Part shown: piece by piece, positions 1 to 8,970 of the stretch
Layout: each line of letters starts with the position of its first letter
Position numbering within the stretch: the stretch's first letter is position 1
NCBI RefSeq assembly: GCF_001618385.1
Contig: NZ_BDCR01000001.1
Location: 930,001 to 994,000, forward strand
Source: Paludibacter jiangxiensis
Lineage (GTDB): Bacteria > Bacteroidota > Bacteroidia > Bacteroidales > Paludibacteraceae
Length of the DNA stretch: 64,000 bases
Reading direction: 5' to 3'
Translations under genes and position numbers: made by a program
The notes under the pieces: model-generated
What the model was told of the DNA's origin: nothing
Databases searched by the model: none
What the model saw: only the letters and a program-made list of their open reading frames with translations

Positions 1-456
1 CAATTCGTGCTGAACAATGTACTTGATCACGTCGTTGATGCGTTTGAGAGATGCTTCGTCCAGATCGAAATCATCGTTCAGGCTGATGGAGGTAATTTCG
101 GCTTCCTTCAGGTCAAGTGAGAGTTTGTGATGGGCATTGTCGTACACAATTTTGGTTTGAGCGTCGATGTCGGCATCAAACTCAATTTCGACGCTTCCTA
201 ACAAGTAGAAAATCATCTGTGTATTCAGAATCAGATTGGCAGTGTCTTCTGCCACAAAATCAAGAAGTGGCGGACTGGTCAGTTTGGCTTTGCACGTTAC
301 TCCGGCAAAGTTGGTTAGTGTTGGCGGTAGTTCGTCTGAATGAAATTTGAATACCTTTTTGATGTAGAAAAGCCCTTTATAATAGAGGGCGGCCAGCGCT
401 TTATTAAATACCTCTTCCTTGATTTGCAACGCAATGTCATAGCCTCCGGTGTACAT
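1..456 (-). CDS. Unrecognised protein, 3' end outside window
   Basis: An open frame on the minus strand runs from an ATG at 456-454 to the left edge without a stop, giving the first 152 residues. The start is well supported: the mRNA carries a perfect GGAGG about 6 bases before the ATG, stronger than most starts in this window. The protein begins MYTGGYDIALQIKEEVFNKA, has no signal peptide or membrane segment, and continues with alternating hydrophobic and acidic stretches (for example ISLNDDFDLDEASLKRIND near residue 130). The style recalls soluble lipid-binding or TULIP/P47-like proteins, but I do not recognise a family and assign no function. The next gene upstream on this strand is separated by about 300 bases and its own terminator, so this gene is probably transcribed alone or starts an operon to the left. 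Confidence 0.7.
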   Translation of the reverse strand, partial: MYTGGYDIALQIKEEVFNKALAALYYKGLFYIKKVFKFHSDELPPTLTNFAGVTCKAKLTSPPLLDFVAEDTANLILNTQMIFYLLGSVEIEFDADIDAQTKIVYDNAHHKLSLDLKEAEITSISLNDDFDLDEASLKRINDVIKYIVQHEL

Positions 457-762
457 GTTGACCTCCTTTTTTAAGGATTGATAATCAGGGTTTATGAATG
501 ACGCACCAGTAAACTTCCCGTTTGCCTGGAGCATTTATAGAGACTTAAGAATATGCAAATCAAGAGTTATTCGCACCACTTTTACAGGCTAAACAGTATC
601 AACCGCATCAACCGCATGGAGGAACAACTTTACAAATATAGTATTAGAATCAGGCTTTTATTCCTGTCGGTCGGATAATTAAAAAGCCGCTGCAACAATA
701 GATTGTTACAACGGCTTCGATATTTTTCTATCAGGAACGAGCTTTAGCTTATCATTCTATGA
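457..762. other. Intergenic stretch with terminator
   Basis: About 306 bases without a gene. It holds the terminator of the small lipoprotein gene (684-716, minus strand) and, nearer 456, the presumed promoter and Shine-Dalgarno sequence of the partial gene. No RNA gene or further ORF is visible. Confidence 0.5.
684..716 (-). terminator. Intrinsic terminator of the small lipoprotein gene
   Basis: Read on the minus strand, a GCCGTTGTAAC/GTTGCAGCGGC stem (one mismatch or wobble) encloses a short loop and is followed by a run of five T. It is almost the same sequence as the htpG terminator at 1365-1398. Confidence 0.8.
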
Positions 763-1302
763 TTATGGTTTATATACTACTTTCTCGAAAAGATTGATAA
801 TTTCTTCATGAGAATAGATTCTCATATTAATTCTTTTGTAATAGTCTGTTTTTATTAAATGCACCATGAGATTTTTGCAAACAAACTCTATGGTGTCTTT
901 ATTAAAAATGACTTGAAATGTATTGTGTTCATTTTTTTTAGGTCTTGTTATATTATTTCTGAGTGAGTAAAATAAGTTTTCAAAATTTAAGGTATCTCTT
1001 TGGTTATAAGTATATAACTTTTGAGGGAGAGTCTTTGTTGTATTTGCTAAAGGTAAGTTTTCTAATCTTGATTGAATGAAGACAGAGTCATTCTTCTTAA
1101 AAATAGTATTGTATTCTATTGTGTAGTCAAAGCATGCGCCAATGGAAGCTGTTAAATAGAGCGTATCTCCATTGTTCATTTTTTCAGAAAAACGGTATAT
1201 GTCTCTTTCTAGGCTGAATGTTGATAATTGTCTTTTATTATTCGGCTTTTGAGAGCATCCGAAGAATATGAACATAACGAATAAAATGGGAAATAATTTC
1301 AT
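763..1302 (-). CDS. Small predicted lipoprotein, unknown function
   Basis: Predicted 179-residue exported lipoprotein. I start it at the internal ATG at 1302, because from there it begins MKLFPILFVMFIFFGCSQK, a short lipoprotein signal with the modified Cys at position 16. A longer frame upstream would read through the htpG terminator. The mature part is rich in Asn, Lys, Thr and Tyr with many short beta-like stretches (such as GDTLYLTASIGACFDYTIEY), typical of small Bacteroidetes periplasmic or outer-membrane lipoproteins; no known domain is recognised. It lies directly downstream of htpG on the same strand but behind htpG's terminator, so it is probably transcribed separately. The gene is more AT-rich than htpG and is bracketed by two nearly identical terminator copies, which suggests later insertion. 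Confidence 0.7.
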   Translation of the reverse strand: MKLFPILFVMFIFFGCSQKPNNKRQLSTFSLERDIYRFSEKMNNGDTLYLTASIGACFDYTIEYNTIFKKNDSVFIQSRLENLPLANTTKTLPQKLYTYNQRDTLNFENLFYSLRNNITRPKKNEHNTFQVIFNKDTIEFVCKNLMVHLIKTDYYKRINMRIYSHEEIINLFEKVVYKP

Positions 1303-1364
1303 TTTGTGGAATTTGAAGCAAATATAATTCGTATTCAGCTCTTTACCAAGCGATGTATATAAAA

Positions 1365-1398
1365 AAGCCGCTGCAACAAAAGATTGTTGCAACGGCTT
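1365..1398 (-). terminator. Intrinsic terminator of htpG
   Basis: On the minus strand the stem GCCGTTGCAAC/GTTGCAGCGGC is followed by six T, 26 bases after the htpG stop codon. About 39 of 42 positions match the second copy at 681-722. Confidence 0.85.
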
Positions 1399-1423
1399 CG
1401 ATGTATAAACAAAGAATGGGTTC

Positions 1424-3481
1424 TTATTTCATCAGCTGGATGCTGCGTTTTACGAAATTGCTCAACGCTTCACCTTTCAGCAGATTGTTGGCCAACAGTG
1501 CCAGGTCGATCAACTGACGCACTTCAGGATTGTTGACCGCATAGTTCGATACCACTGCTTTTTTGCTTTCGGTGGCTTCGCTGCTTTGCTTGTCGATGGC
1601 TTCAAGCTCTTCTTTTTCTGCCTGAGGAATCTCCTCGTCTTTTTTGCCTTTATGCGATTCTTTCAGCGCATCACGACGTGTTTTAAGTTCCTGCAGTTTA
1701 GCTTCAAAAGGAGCAAGTTCGGCAATGCACTTTGTCTCTTCATCTTTCAACACCTTGTCAACCAATGGGTGAGCTGTGTTGACCACTAGGTTGTAACTGT
1801 CGGGCATTTCGCCATAGAAACTCATCATACCGCCGCCCTGCATGGCCGACATTTCCTTCATACGACGCATAAACTCGTTCTGAGTTACTACCAGCGGTTG
1901 TGCTTCGGCACCAATGTTTTCGAAGGTAACGATAAATTCCGTTTTGTCGAGTTTCGGAAGCTGAGAACTGAATACGGTTGTCAATGATTCGCGTTGCAAA
2001 TCAGATAGCTCTACTTTTGGCTCGTCGCTCTTGCGGATCAGTTTTTCAACGATGTCGCTGTCCACACGTACAAAACGACTCTTTTCGAACTTCTGTTCCA
2101 ACTGACCAACCCAGTGGATATCGAGCTGTCCGTCCATCAGCAACACGTCATACCCTTTGTCGCGGGCAGCCTGAATGTAGCTGTGCTGTTCAACAGCATC
2201 GTTGGCATACAAATAGATGAGGTTGCCCTCTTTGTCGGTCTGGTTGTCTTTGATAAGGGTTTTGTATTCTTCGAAAGTAAAGAATTTGTTCTCTGTATTT
2301 TTGAAGAGAACGAATTTTTCGGCGCGTTCGTAGAATTTTTCATCCGAAAGCATTCCGTAGATGATAAACAATCTCAGGCTGTCCCATTTTTCTTCAAACT
2401 GAGTACGGTCGTTTTTGAAGATTTCCTGCAGGCGGTCGGCCACTTTTTTTGTGATGTGGCTCGAAATTTTCTTCACATTGCCATCACTTTGCAGGTAGCT
2501 GCGCGATACGTTCAACGGTATGTCCGGTGAGTCGATCACGCCGTGCAGCAAGGTAAGGAATTCGGGAACGATACCTTCTACCGAATCGGTTACAAATACC
2601 TGATTGCAATAGAGTTGTATTTTGTTGCGTTGCAGCTCGATGTTGTTTTTTACCTTCGGGAAATAGAGGATACCGGTCAGGTTGAACGGGTAATCTACGT
2701 TGAGGTGAATGTGGAAGAGCGGATCTTCCGACATCGGGTAAAGTGTCTGGTAGAATTTGGTGTAGTCTTCCTCTTTCAGGTCCGATGGTTTTTTTGTCCA
2801 GGCAGGAGCTACCTCGTTGATAATGTTATCCTCTTCGGTTTCAACTTCCTTGCCGTCTTTCCATTCTTTTTTCTTCCCGAAAGCGATAGGGATCGGAAGG
2901 AATTTACAGTATTTGGTCAGCAGTCCGCTGATTTTAGCATCTTCGAGGAAATCGAGGTTGTCGTCATCGATGTGAAGTACGATGTCGGTTCCACGACCTT
3001 TCATATCGATCTCTTCCAGAGTATATTCGGGGTCACCGTTGCAGGACCAGTGAGCAGCTTTTGAACCTTCTTTGTGCGATAGAGTGTAGATTTCTACCTG
3101 TTTGGAAACCATAAAAGCCGAGTAAAAGCCCAACCCGAAATGACCGATGATGGCATTGGCGTCGTCTTTGTATTTATCAAGGAACTCTTCTGCACCCGAA
3201 AACGCAATCTGGTTGATATACTTTTCAATCTCCTCGGCCGTCATACCGATTCCGCGGTCGCTCACTGTAATGGTTTTTTTCTGTTTGTCAACCGAAACCG
3301 TGACTTTCAGCTCGCCCAGTTCACCTTTGAATTCGCCAACAGATGCAAGAGTTTTTAATTTTTGAGTAGCATCAACGGCATTCGATACCAATTCACGCAG
3401 AAAAATTTCATGATCGCTGTACAAAAATTTCTTGATTACCGGAAAAATGTTATCCGACGTTACTCCTATGTTTCCTTTCAT
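1424..3481 (-). CDS. htpG: Molecular chaperone HtpG (Hsp90)
   Basis: ATP-dependent cytosolic chaperone, bacterial Hsp90, 685 residues. The N-terminal GHKL ATPase domain is clear: RELVSNAVDA with Glu30 and Asn34, DRGIGMT (ADP/Mg loop), GHFGLGFYSAF (lid glycines) and GRGTDIVLH. The middle domain follows (NVSRSYLQSD region), and the C-terminal dimerisation part carries a charged Lys/Glu stretch around residues 590-645, as in Bacteroidetes homologues. The start codon is unambiguous because MKGNIGVTSDNIFPVIKKF matches the usual HtpG N-terminus. An intrinsic terminator lies just downstream. Upstream, at 3553-3568, is a sigma-54-like element that also occurs before clpC. Confidence 0.97.
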   Translation of the reverse strand: MKGNIGVTSDNIFPVIKKFLYSDHEIFLRELVSNAVDATQKLKTLASVGEFKGELGELKVTVSVDKQKKTITVSDRGIGMTAEEIEKYINQIAFSGAEEFLDKYKDDANAIIGHFGLGFYSAFMVSKQVEIYTLSHKEGSKAAHWSCNGDPEYTLEEIDMKGRGTDIVLHIDDDNLDFLEDAKISGLLTKYCKFLPIPIAFGKKKEWKDGKEVETEEDNIINEVAPAWTKKPSDLKEEDYTKFYQTLYPMSEDPLFHIHLNVDYPFNLTGILYFPKVKNNIELQRNKIQLYCNQVFVTDSVEGIVPEFLTLLHGVIDSPDIPLNVSRSYLQSDGNVKKISSHITKKVADRLQEIFKNDRTQFEEKWDSLRLFIIYGMLSDEKFYERAEKFVLFKNTENKFFTFEEYKTLIKDNQTDKEGNLIYLYANDAVEQHSYIQAARDKGYDVLLMDGQLDIHWVGQLEQKFEKSRFVRVDSDIVEKLIRKSDEPKVELSDLQRESLTTVFSSQLPKLDKTEFIVTFENIGAEAQPLVVTQNEFMRRMKEMSAMQGGGMMSFYGEMPDSYNLVVNTAHPLVDKVLKDEETKCIAELAPFEAKLQELKTRRDALKESHKGKKDEEIPQAEKEELEAIDKQSSEATESKKAVVSNYAVNNPEVRQLIDLALLANNLLKGEALSNFVKRSIQLMK

Positions 3482-3552
3482 ATAGCACTTTAATTTAAAT
3501 GATTATTTATTGGAATAAATAGCGTCTTATCAGTTGGACGTCGCTTACTGTT

Positions 3553-3568
3553 ATCAAAAAAAGTGCCA
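3553..3568 (-). promoter_or_regulatory. Sigma-54-like -24/-12 element before htpG
   Basis: The minus strand reads TGGCACTTTTTTTGAT, matching the sigma-54 pattern TGGCAC-N5-TTGC in spacing and in all positions except the last C (A here). It ends about 72 bases before the htpG ATG. The same arrangement is found before clpC at 25201. This is a motif match only. Confidence 0.4.
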
Positions 3569-3699
3569 GCACAAATATTCTGACAAAATGACAAGTTAGT
3601 TTTCTTTCGTTTTTCTTCATGCCACGATAGAATACAAATTTGCGCAAGAGATAAAGGTGGTTTTGTACGATTATCGGCTGAATTGCTTTGTCGATGGTT

Positions 3700-3730
3700 T
3701 TTGTTCATTGGGTATTATCATGTAACTTTG
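3700..3730 (+). promoter_or_regulatory. Bacteroidetes-type promoter of ldhA
   Basis: TTTG at 3700-3703, 19 bases of spacer, then TAACTTTG at 3723-3730. This is an exact match to the -33/-7 pattern of primary Bacteroidetes promoters. The ldhA ATG is 34 bases further on. Confidence 0.75.
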
Positions 3731-3764
3731 TAACGTTAGGATTAACCATAAATTTCCAACGATT

Positions 3765-4763
3765 ATGAGTGTAAAAATTGCATTTTTCGATACCAAACCT
3801 TATGATGAAGCTTCTTTTAATGAAGTAAACTGTCAGTTTGGCTATACTATTAAATATCATAAAGAGCATCTGAATATCGACAATGTTGCGCTTACCAAAG
3901 GAGCAGATGTTGTCTGTATTTTTGTGAATGCTGTAGTGGATGCAACTGTGATTGATGAATTGGTGAATAATGGTGTGAAACTTATTGCCCTCCGGTGTGC
4001 GGGTTTCAATAATGTTGACTTGAATGCTGCTAAAGGCCGTATCAAAGTTGTGCGTGTGCCTGCTTATTCTCCTCATGCGGTAGCTGAACATACTTTGGCG
4101 CTTATGCTTACGCTGAACCGAAAAATACACAAAGCCTATAACCGGACCCGGGAAGGTAACTTTGCACTGAATGGATTAATGGGGTTTGATATGTTTGGTA
4201 AAACGGCAGGAATCATCGGTACGGGTAAGATTGCCAAGATTTTAATTGAAATTCTTCGGAGTATGGGGCTTCGCGTTCTTGCCTACGATCTTTATCCCGA
4301 CAAAGCTTTTGCTGAGAAAAATGGAGTTGAATACGTTTCACTGGACGACCTCTATTGTAATGCTGATATTATTTCGCTGCATTGTCCTCTCAATAAAGAT
4401 ACAGAATATATAATCAATAAACATTCCATCAGCAAAATGAAAAATGGAGTGACGATTATTAATACGGGGCGTGGCAAACTGATTAACACACACGATTTGA
4501 TACAAGGCCTTAAAAACAAAAAGATTGGAGCCGCCGGATTGGATGTGTATGAAGAAGAAAGCCATTACTTTTATGAGGATCGTTCCAATAAAGTGATGGA
4601 CGATGATATACTGGCTCGTTTGCTTTCGTTCAATAATGTAATAGTTACTTCGCATCAGGCTTTCTTTACCAAAGAAGCATTATTCAATATCGCCGAAACC
4701 ACCCTGCAAAATATTAAGGACTTTGTAGATGAAAAACCACTTGTCAATGAAGTGACCATTTAA
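3765..4763 (+). CDS. ldhA: Fermentative D-lactate dehydrogenase
   Basis: NAD-dependent reduction of pyruvate to D-lactate in the cytoplasm, 332 residues, close in length and sequence to E. coli LdhA. Shared blocks include ALRCAGFNNVDL (78-86), AVAEHTLALMLTLNR, the Rossmann loop IIGTGKIAKI (150-159), SLHCPLN, NTGRGKLI with the substrate-binding Arg236, GLDVYEEE with the catalytic Glu, and SHQAFFTKEAL with the catalytic His297. The third Gly of the usual GxGxxG loop is Ala here, which some family members tolerate. The gene stands alone with its own -33/-7 promoter and is divergent from htpG. Other 2-hydroxyacid dehydrogenases are possible, but the similarity to LdhA runs along the whole length. 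Confidence 0.93.
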   Translation: MSVKIAFFDTKPYDEASFNEVNCQFGYTIKYHKEHLNIDNVALTKGADVVCIFVNAVVDATVIDELVNNGVKLIALRCAGFNNVDLNAAKGRIKVVRVPAYSPHAVAEHTLALMLTLNRKIHKAYNRTREGNFALNGLMGFDMFGKTAGIIGTGKIAKILIEILRSMGLRVLAYDLYPDKAFAEKNGVEYVSLDDLYCNADIISLHCPLNKDTEYIINKHSISKMKNGVTIINTGRGKLINTHDLIQGLKNKKIGAAGLDVYEEESHYFYEDRSNKVMDDDILARLLSFNNVIVTSHQAFFTKEALFNIAETTLQNIKDFVDEKPLVNEVTI

Positions 4764-4860
4764 ATTCAGTGGAATTTTGGAGAGATGACACGTTCGTGGA
4801 ATGTAGGTTGACCTTTTTCCCGGTTAGAATAATAGAACTTTTGTAAATATCACATATCTT

Positions 4861-6756
4861 ATGGCCAGTTGCTTGCAAGTAGAGAATCTCACCAAATCAT
4901 TCGGCGACAACCTTCTTTTCGAAAATATTTCATTCGGCATTGCCGACAGCCAGCGTGTTGCGCTGATTGCTAAAAATGGAGCGGGCAAAACGACACTTCT
5001 CTCTATTTTGGCCGGAGATGAGGATTACGAAAGCGGAACTATCTCATTTCGCCGCGATTTGCGAGTTGGGTACCTGCGTCAGGATCCTGCGTTTGCTCCC
5101 GAATTGAGCGTACTGGAGGCCTGCTTCAGCGCTCACAATGAAGTGACGGAAGCTATTAAGGAGTATGAATTATTGACCCGGCATCTGGAAGCCAACCCGG
5201 CATCTGTTGATCATGAGGTGTATCAACACGCTTTGGCCAGGATGGACGATCTGAAGGCCTGGGATTACGAAACGCGTATCAAACAGATTCTTGGTAATCT
5301 GAAGATTACCGATTTCGATCAAAAAATAGGCCATCTTTCAGGCGGACAGTTGAAACGTGTTGCTTTGGCTAATGTATTGATTGCCGAACCTGATTTGCTT
5401 ATTTTGGATGAGCCAACCAACCACCTTGATCTGGAGATGGTGGAATGGCTTGAAAGTTTCCTTAAAGGCAGTAAAATGGCATTGCTGATGGTGACGCACG
5501 ACCGTTATTTTCTTGATCGTGTCTGTTCCGATATTCTCGAAATAGATCAGGCCAGTATGTTTCACTACAAAGGAAACTATAGCTATTATCTTGAAAAACG
5601 GCAGGATAGGATTGATAATTTCAACGCGGAAACGGAGCGAACCAAGAATCTTTATAAAAAAGAGCTCGACTGGATGCGTCGTCAGCCACAGGCACGGGCA
5701 ACCAAAGCCCGTTCGCGCGTGGAAGCATTTGCCGAAATTGAGCGTAGGGCCAAGCAACGTCGCGAAGAGAATAGCGTTTCGCTCGAAGTGAAAGCATCTT
5801 ATCTTGGATCAAAGATTTTTGAAGCCAAATATATTTCAAAGGCTTATGGCGATAAAGTGCTGGTTGACAATTTCTATTATAATTTCTCGCGTTACGAGAA
5901 GATGGGAATTGTGGGTAAAAACGGTACAGGTAAATCGACATTCCTGAAAATGCTTTTGGGCGAAGTGAAGCCCGACAGCGGTTCGTTCGACGTAGGTGAA
6001 ACCGTTTCGTTCGGCTATTACAGCCAGGATGGATTGAAGTTTGACGACCAGATGAAGGTAATCGACGTGGTGAGAGAATTTGCCGAAGAGATTGCGCTGG
6101 GGAATGGACGAAAGTTATCGGCATCGCAATTTTTGCAACTGTTTTTGTTTCCTCCCGAAGTGCAGCATAGTTTTGTTGCCAAGCTGAGTGGAGGTGAACG
6201 CCGTCGTCTCTATTTGTGCACCGTTCTAATTAAAAATCCTAACTTTCTGGTGCTCGATGAGCCTACCAACGATCTGGATATTGCGACTCTGAACGTGCTG
6301 GAAGAGTATCTGCGGGGGTTCAAAGGGTGTGTTATCGTGGTATCGCACGACCGTTACTTTATGGACAAGGTGGTGGATCACCTGTTGGCATTTGAGGGTG
6401 ACGGGAAAATCAAGGACTATCCCGGCAACTATACCGATTACAGAGAATGGAAAGAGCTCCAACTCGCTCAGGAGGCAGAAGAGAAAGAAAAAGCTCCCAA
6501 GCCGGAAAAGGAAAAACAACAGCGTCCTAAAGCCGATAAACCCCAAAAGCTCTCATACAAAGAACAAAAAGAGTTTGAAGCTCTTGAAACTGAAATTGAA
6601 TCGCTTGAAGCAGAGAAAAAACAAATTGAAGAACAACTTTCGATTGGAACTCTCGCTACCGATCAGATTATTAATTTCTCAAACCGCATTTCTGAAATTA
6701 TATCTCTCCTTGATGAAAAGACCATGCGCTGGCTCGAACTGAGCGAGTTGGCATAA
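4861..6756 (+). CDS. ABC-F family ATPase (Uup-like)
   Basis: Cytosolic protein of 631 residues with two fused ABC ATPase domains and no membrane segments, which places it in the ribosome-associated ABC-F family. Domain 1 has a Walker A AKNGAGKTT (residues 37-45; the usual first Gly is Ala, while the Lys and Thr are intact), LSGGQLKRVALA and LLILDEPTNHLD. Domain 2 has GKNGTGKST, LSGGERRRLYL and FLVLDEPTNDLD. Between them lies the Arg-rich linker (MRRQPQARATKARSRVEAF). The C-terminal ~100 residues are highly charged and coiled-coil-like, as in Uup. Uup-type proteins are linked to ribosome function and transposon-excision phenotypes. A terminator follows at 6761. I choose Uup over other ABC-F subgroups because of the C-terminal coiled coil. 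Confidence 0.92.
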   Translation: MASCLQVENLTKSFGDNLLFENISFGIADSQRVALIAKNGAGKTTLLSILAGDEDYESGTISFRRDLRVGYLRQDPAFAPELSVLEACFSAHNEVTEAIKEYELLTRHLEANPASVDHEVYQHALARMDDLKAWDYETRIKQILGNLKITDFDQKIGHLSGGQLKRVALANVLIAEPDLLILDEPTNHLDLEMVEWLESFLKGSKMALLMVTHDRYFLDRVCSDILEIDQASMFHYKGNYSYYLEKRQDRIDNFNAETERTKNLYKKELDWMRRQPQARATKARSRVEAFAEIERRAKQRREENSVSLEVKASYLGSKIFEAKYISKAYGDKVLVDNFYYNFSRYEKMGIVGKNGTGKSTFLKMLLGEVKPDSGSFDVGETVSFGYYSQDGLKFDDQMKVIDVVREFAEEIALGNGRKLSASQFLQLFLFPPEVQHSFVAKLSGGERRRLYLCTVLIKNPNFLVLDEPTNDLDIATLNVLEEYLRGFKGCVIVVSHDRYFMDKVVDHLLAFEGDGKIKDYPGNYTDYREWKELQLAQEAEEKEKAPKPEKEKQQRPKADKPQKLSYKEQKEFEALETEIESLEAEKKQIEEQLSIGTLATDQIINFSNRISEIISLLDEKTMRWLELSELA

Positions 6757-6760
6757 TCGT

Positions 6761-6803
6761 AAAAGAGTCAACTGATAACGTTATTTTCGGTTGCCTCTTT
6801 TTT
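6761..6803 (+). terminator. Terminator of the ABC-F gene
   Basis: AAAAGAG-t-CAAC pairs with GTTG-c-CTCTTTT around a loop and ends in six T, starting 5 bases after the stop codon. Confidence 0.8.
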
Positions 6804-7536
6804 AGTCTTTTCTTCAAACGTTGTTCAAACTTGTCTTGCGGGGTTTGATTGGTTTTTTTGATTGTTATTGTTGAATTTTATATTAAAAACTATTTTGAAT
6901 TAAATATAAGGCTATAATATTTAGTTAAAAACAAATTAAATAACAAAATAAAACATAATTAATGTAATGTACATAAATTAATTATTGTTATTAATTGGTA
7001 AAACAATTATTAGGTAAAATATATTGGGTACATTTGTAATGATTTAATAGATAGGTATTTGAAATAGATTAGTGTGTTTTGTTCAATAAATTGCTTTATA
7101 GGTCTTTGTTATTGCTTGATATAAACGTCAGTTTACGCGAATATTACGATGATGTTCTAATTTTTCTCTTGTTGTTTGAAACAAGCAGCCTAATGAGTTA
7201 GTAGGCTTAGGAAGCTCAGGTTTTCTTATAAAAACAAAGTCCGAAAACTTGTTTTCTTGTACTGTGAAGCGGCAGATTTTCTTTGTAACTCAATAAAACC
7301 ACTGATAAAATTTAACTATATTAATATTATTTATTTGTTTTGTAAGGGATAACGAAAAATAAAGACACCCCTAGATTATTTTTTGTTAACAAAATATTGC
7401 ATTTAGGTTGTATATTACAGCGCACTTCAGCCTAACCAGAAATAAACCAAAATAGAAATCAATTTGTTGTTTTTCTTATATCGGTAAGATATTTGAACTA
7501 CTGATCATATAAACCAAAGTTCTAAGGAGAAATCGA

Positions 7537-7580
7537 GATCGTCGGCTCTATTCATTATCAGAATAGAGACCGTCTGATCT
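7537..7580 (+). other. Stem-loop in the long gene-free region
   Basis: A perfect 8-bp stem CTCTATTC/GAATAGAG around a 7-base loop, extended imperfectly outward by CGG/CCG and GATC/GATC, followed by CTTTTAATTT. It could be a terminator or part of a structured RNA. Confidence 0.4.
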
Positions 7581-7670
7581 TTTAATTTAAAGAGAATAAT
7601 GATAAGAATGTTAATTTTTGCCGGGGCAAATTGTGCTGTCAATCATACCTGAATGTCAGCATTACGTATT

Positions 7671-7722
7671 TCCTATTCCAAGAATGAAAAGATATTCTTT
7701 CTTTTGGAGTAGGATTTTTTTT
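7671..7722 (+). terminator. Orphan intrinsic terminator
   Basis: TCCTAttCCAA...TTGGagTAGGA forms a long stem with an inner AAT/ATT extension and is followed directly by eight T. No protein gene ends before it, so it probably ends a non-coding RNA or an attenuated leader. Confidence 0.65.
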
Positions 7723-7986
7723 GTGCACAGGCGGAAGCCGGTTCATCTACTATAAGGCAACAGCAAAATTGAATATCTCAAATTATTGTTCGTATTGTCT
7801 CTGACAAAGACGGATTTTGAATTGCTCTTCACGAAATAGATAATAAGGGCTACTAAAATGGGAGAAATAAAGCTGTCGTGAACGACGATTGATTGCGTGC
7901 TTGAATTGCAACGTTATATTGCGGACGGTCGAAGAAATGAAATCCAGATGGAAGCCAAATTTAAGAAACTAATAAAACGAATATAT

Positions 7987-8952
7987 ATGTCATCGGCTAA
8001 AAAGGTAATTTATCAGTTATCAGTTCTTGTATGCAGGAAGACGCTTTTCCTTGTTTTGAGTGCATTCGCTTTAACAGGCACACTTCAGGCACAGCAAGAG
8101 CCCATGTATTCTCAGTATATGTTCAATATGTTGAATATCAATCCAGCGTATGCGGGTAACCGGGCCTCGGATAATATTACGGTTCTTTACCGTAACCAGT
8201 GGGTTGGCTTTGACGGAGCGCCACGAACAGGAACCGTTTCGTGGGACAGGCGTAATGAAGATAGCAATGTGGGGTACGGCCTTCAACTGTATGATGATCG
8301 CCTGGGTATAGAAAGAACCACCGGTGTACAGGCCTTTTACTCTTATCATGTACCTTTCGAAGAGTCTTTCCTTGCTTTTGGGTTGAGTGGGGGAGTTCTT
8401 AATTACCAGGCTAATTACAGCAAGGTGAGTACCATCATGGGCGGAGACCCTGTTTTTCAGGATGATGTAAATGGATGGTTACCCACCGCAGGGTTTGGTA
8501 TTTTGTACGCTTCGGAGTATTGGTACATGGGTTTATCGGTTCCGGCACTGCTTCATACTAAAATCCATGCGATTAATTACCTTAATCAGAATAATATCGG
8601 AGCCAACAATCACTATTTTCTCACGGCAGGTTATACATTTGAAGCCAGCGAAAGTATGAAGTTTAAGCCATCGGTATTGCTTAAGGCTGTCAAGGGAGCT
8701 CCCTTGCAATGCGACTTCAGCATGAATGCCTGGTTCCAGAATGTTTTGGGTGTAGGGGTAAGCTACCGTACGGGAGATGCCCTGGTGGGTTCTATCGAGT
8801 TTCAGTTGTTGCCGGAGCTGCGACTGGGATATGCTTATGACTATACGCTGTCTGATTTGAAGAGTTATAACCGGGGAACCCACGAGATCATGCTGCGACT
8901 TGAACTCAAGAGTAATCATAACGGGCTGATTCTTTCCCCGCGATACTATTAA
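7987..8952 (+). CDS. PorP/SprF family outer-membrane protein
   Basis: Predicted outer-membrane beta-barrel of the PorP/SprF family (about 321 residues), associated with type IX secretion and gliding-motility adhesins. I use the ATG at 7987 (MSSAKKVIYQ...): it gives a normal signal peptide with hydrophobic core TLFLVLSAFALTGTLQA before QQEPMYSQYMFNMLNINPAYAG, the family's hallmark N-terminus. The frame extends 30 codons further up, but that part is charged and fits no signal. Repeated aromatic-rich beta strands and a terminal barrel segment (HEIMLRLELKSN...) follow. It lies 18 bases before an OmpA-family gene, the usual PorP-OmpA pairing. The secreted partner of this pair is not adjacent. Confidence 0.88.
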   Translation: MSSAKKVIYQLSVLVCRKTLFLVLSAFALTGTLQAQQEPMYSQYMFNMLNINPAYAGNRASDNITVLYRNQWVGFDGAPRTGTVSWDRRNEDSNVGYGLQLYDDRLGIERTTGVQAFYSYHVPFEESFLAFGLSGGVLNYQANYSKVSTIMGGDPVFQDDVNGWLPTAGFGILYASEYWYMGLSVPALLHTKIHAINYLNQNNIGANNHYFLTAGYTFEASESMKFKPSVLLKAVKGAPLQCDFSMNAWFQNVLGVGVSYRTGDALVGSIEFQLLPELRLGYAYDYTLSDLKSYNRGTHEIMLRLELKSNHNGLILSPRYY

Positions 8953-8970
8953 ATCAGGATATCATTACAG

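Larger units (their letters stand above)
6804..7986. other. Long AT-rich gene-free region
   Basis: Nearly 1.2 kb with no supportable protein gene. It is strongly AT-rich, especially 6840-7400. It contains an isolated TACATTTG (-7-like, 7029-7036, no matching -33 box), a hairpin at 7537-7580 (CTCTATTC/GAATAGAG core followed by a T-rich tail) and a clear terminator at 7671-7722. Together these suggest a non-coding transcript or a long leader ahead of the PorP/SprF gene. Confidence 0.5.

Noticed and set aside
2543-3064. Long antisense frame inside htpG
   Set aside because: It is a shadow of the htpG codons with no signal, motif or start context.
3490-3708. 72-codon minus-strand frame between htpG and ldhA
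   Set aside because: It covers the sigma-54-like element and the ldhA promoter, and its composition is not protein-like.
4969-4995. Inactive first ATPase site in the ABC-F protein
   Set aside because: The first Gly of the Walker A is Ala, but the Lys, Thr, signature and Walker B residues are intact, so loss of function is not supported.
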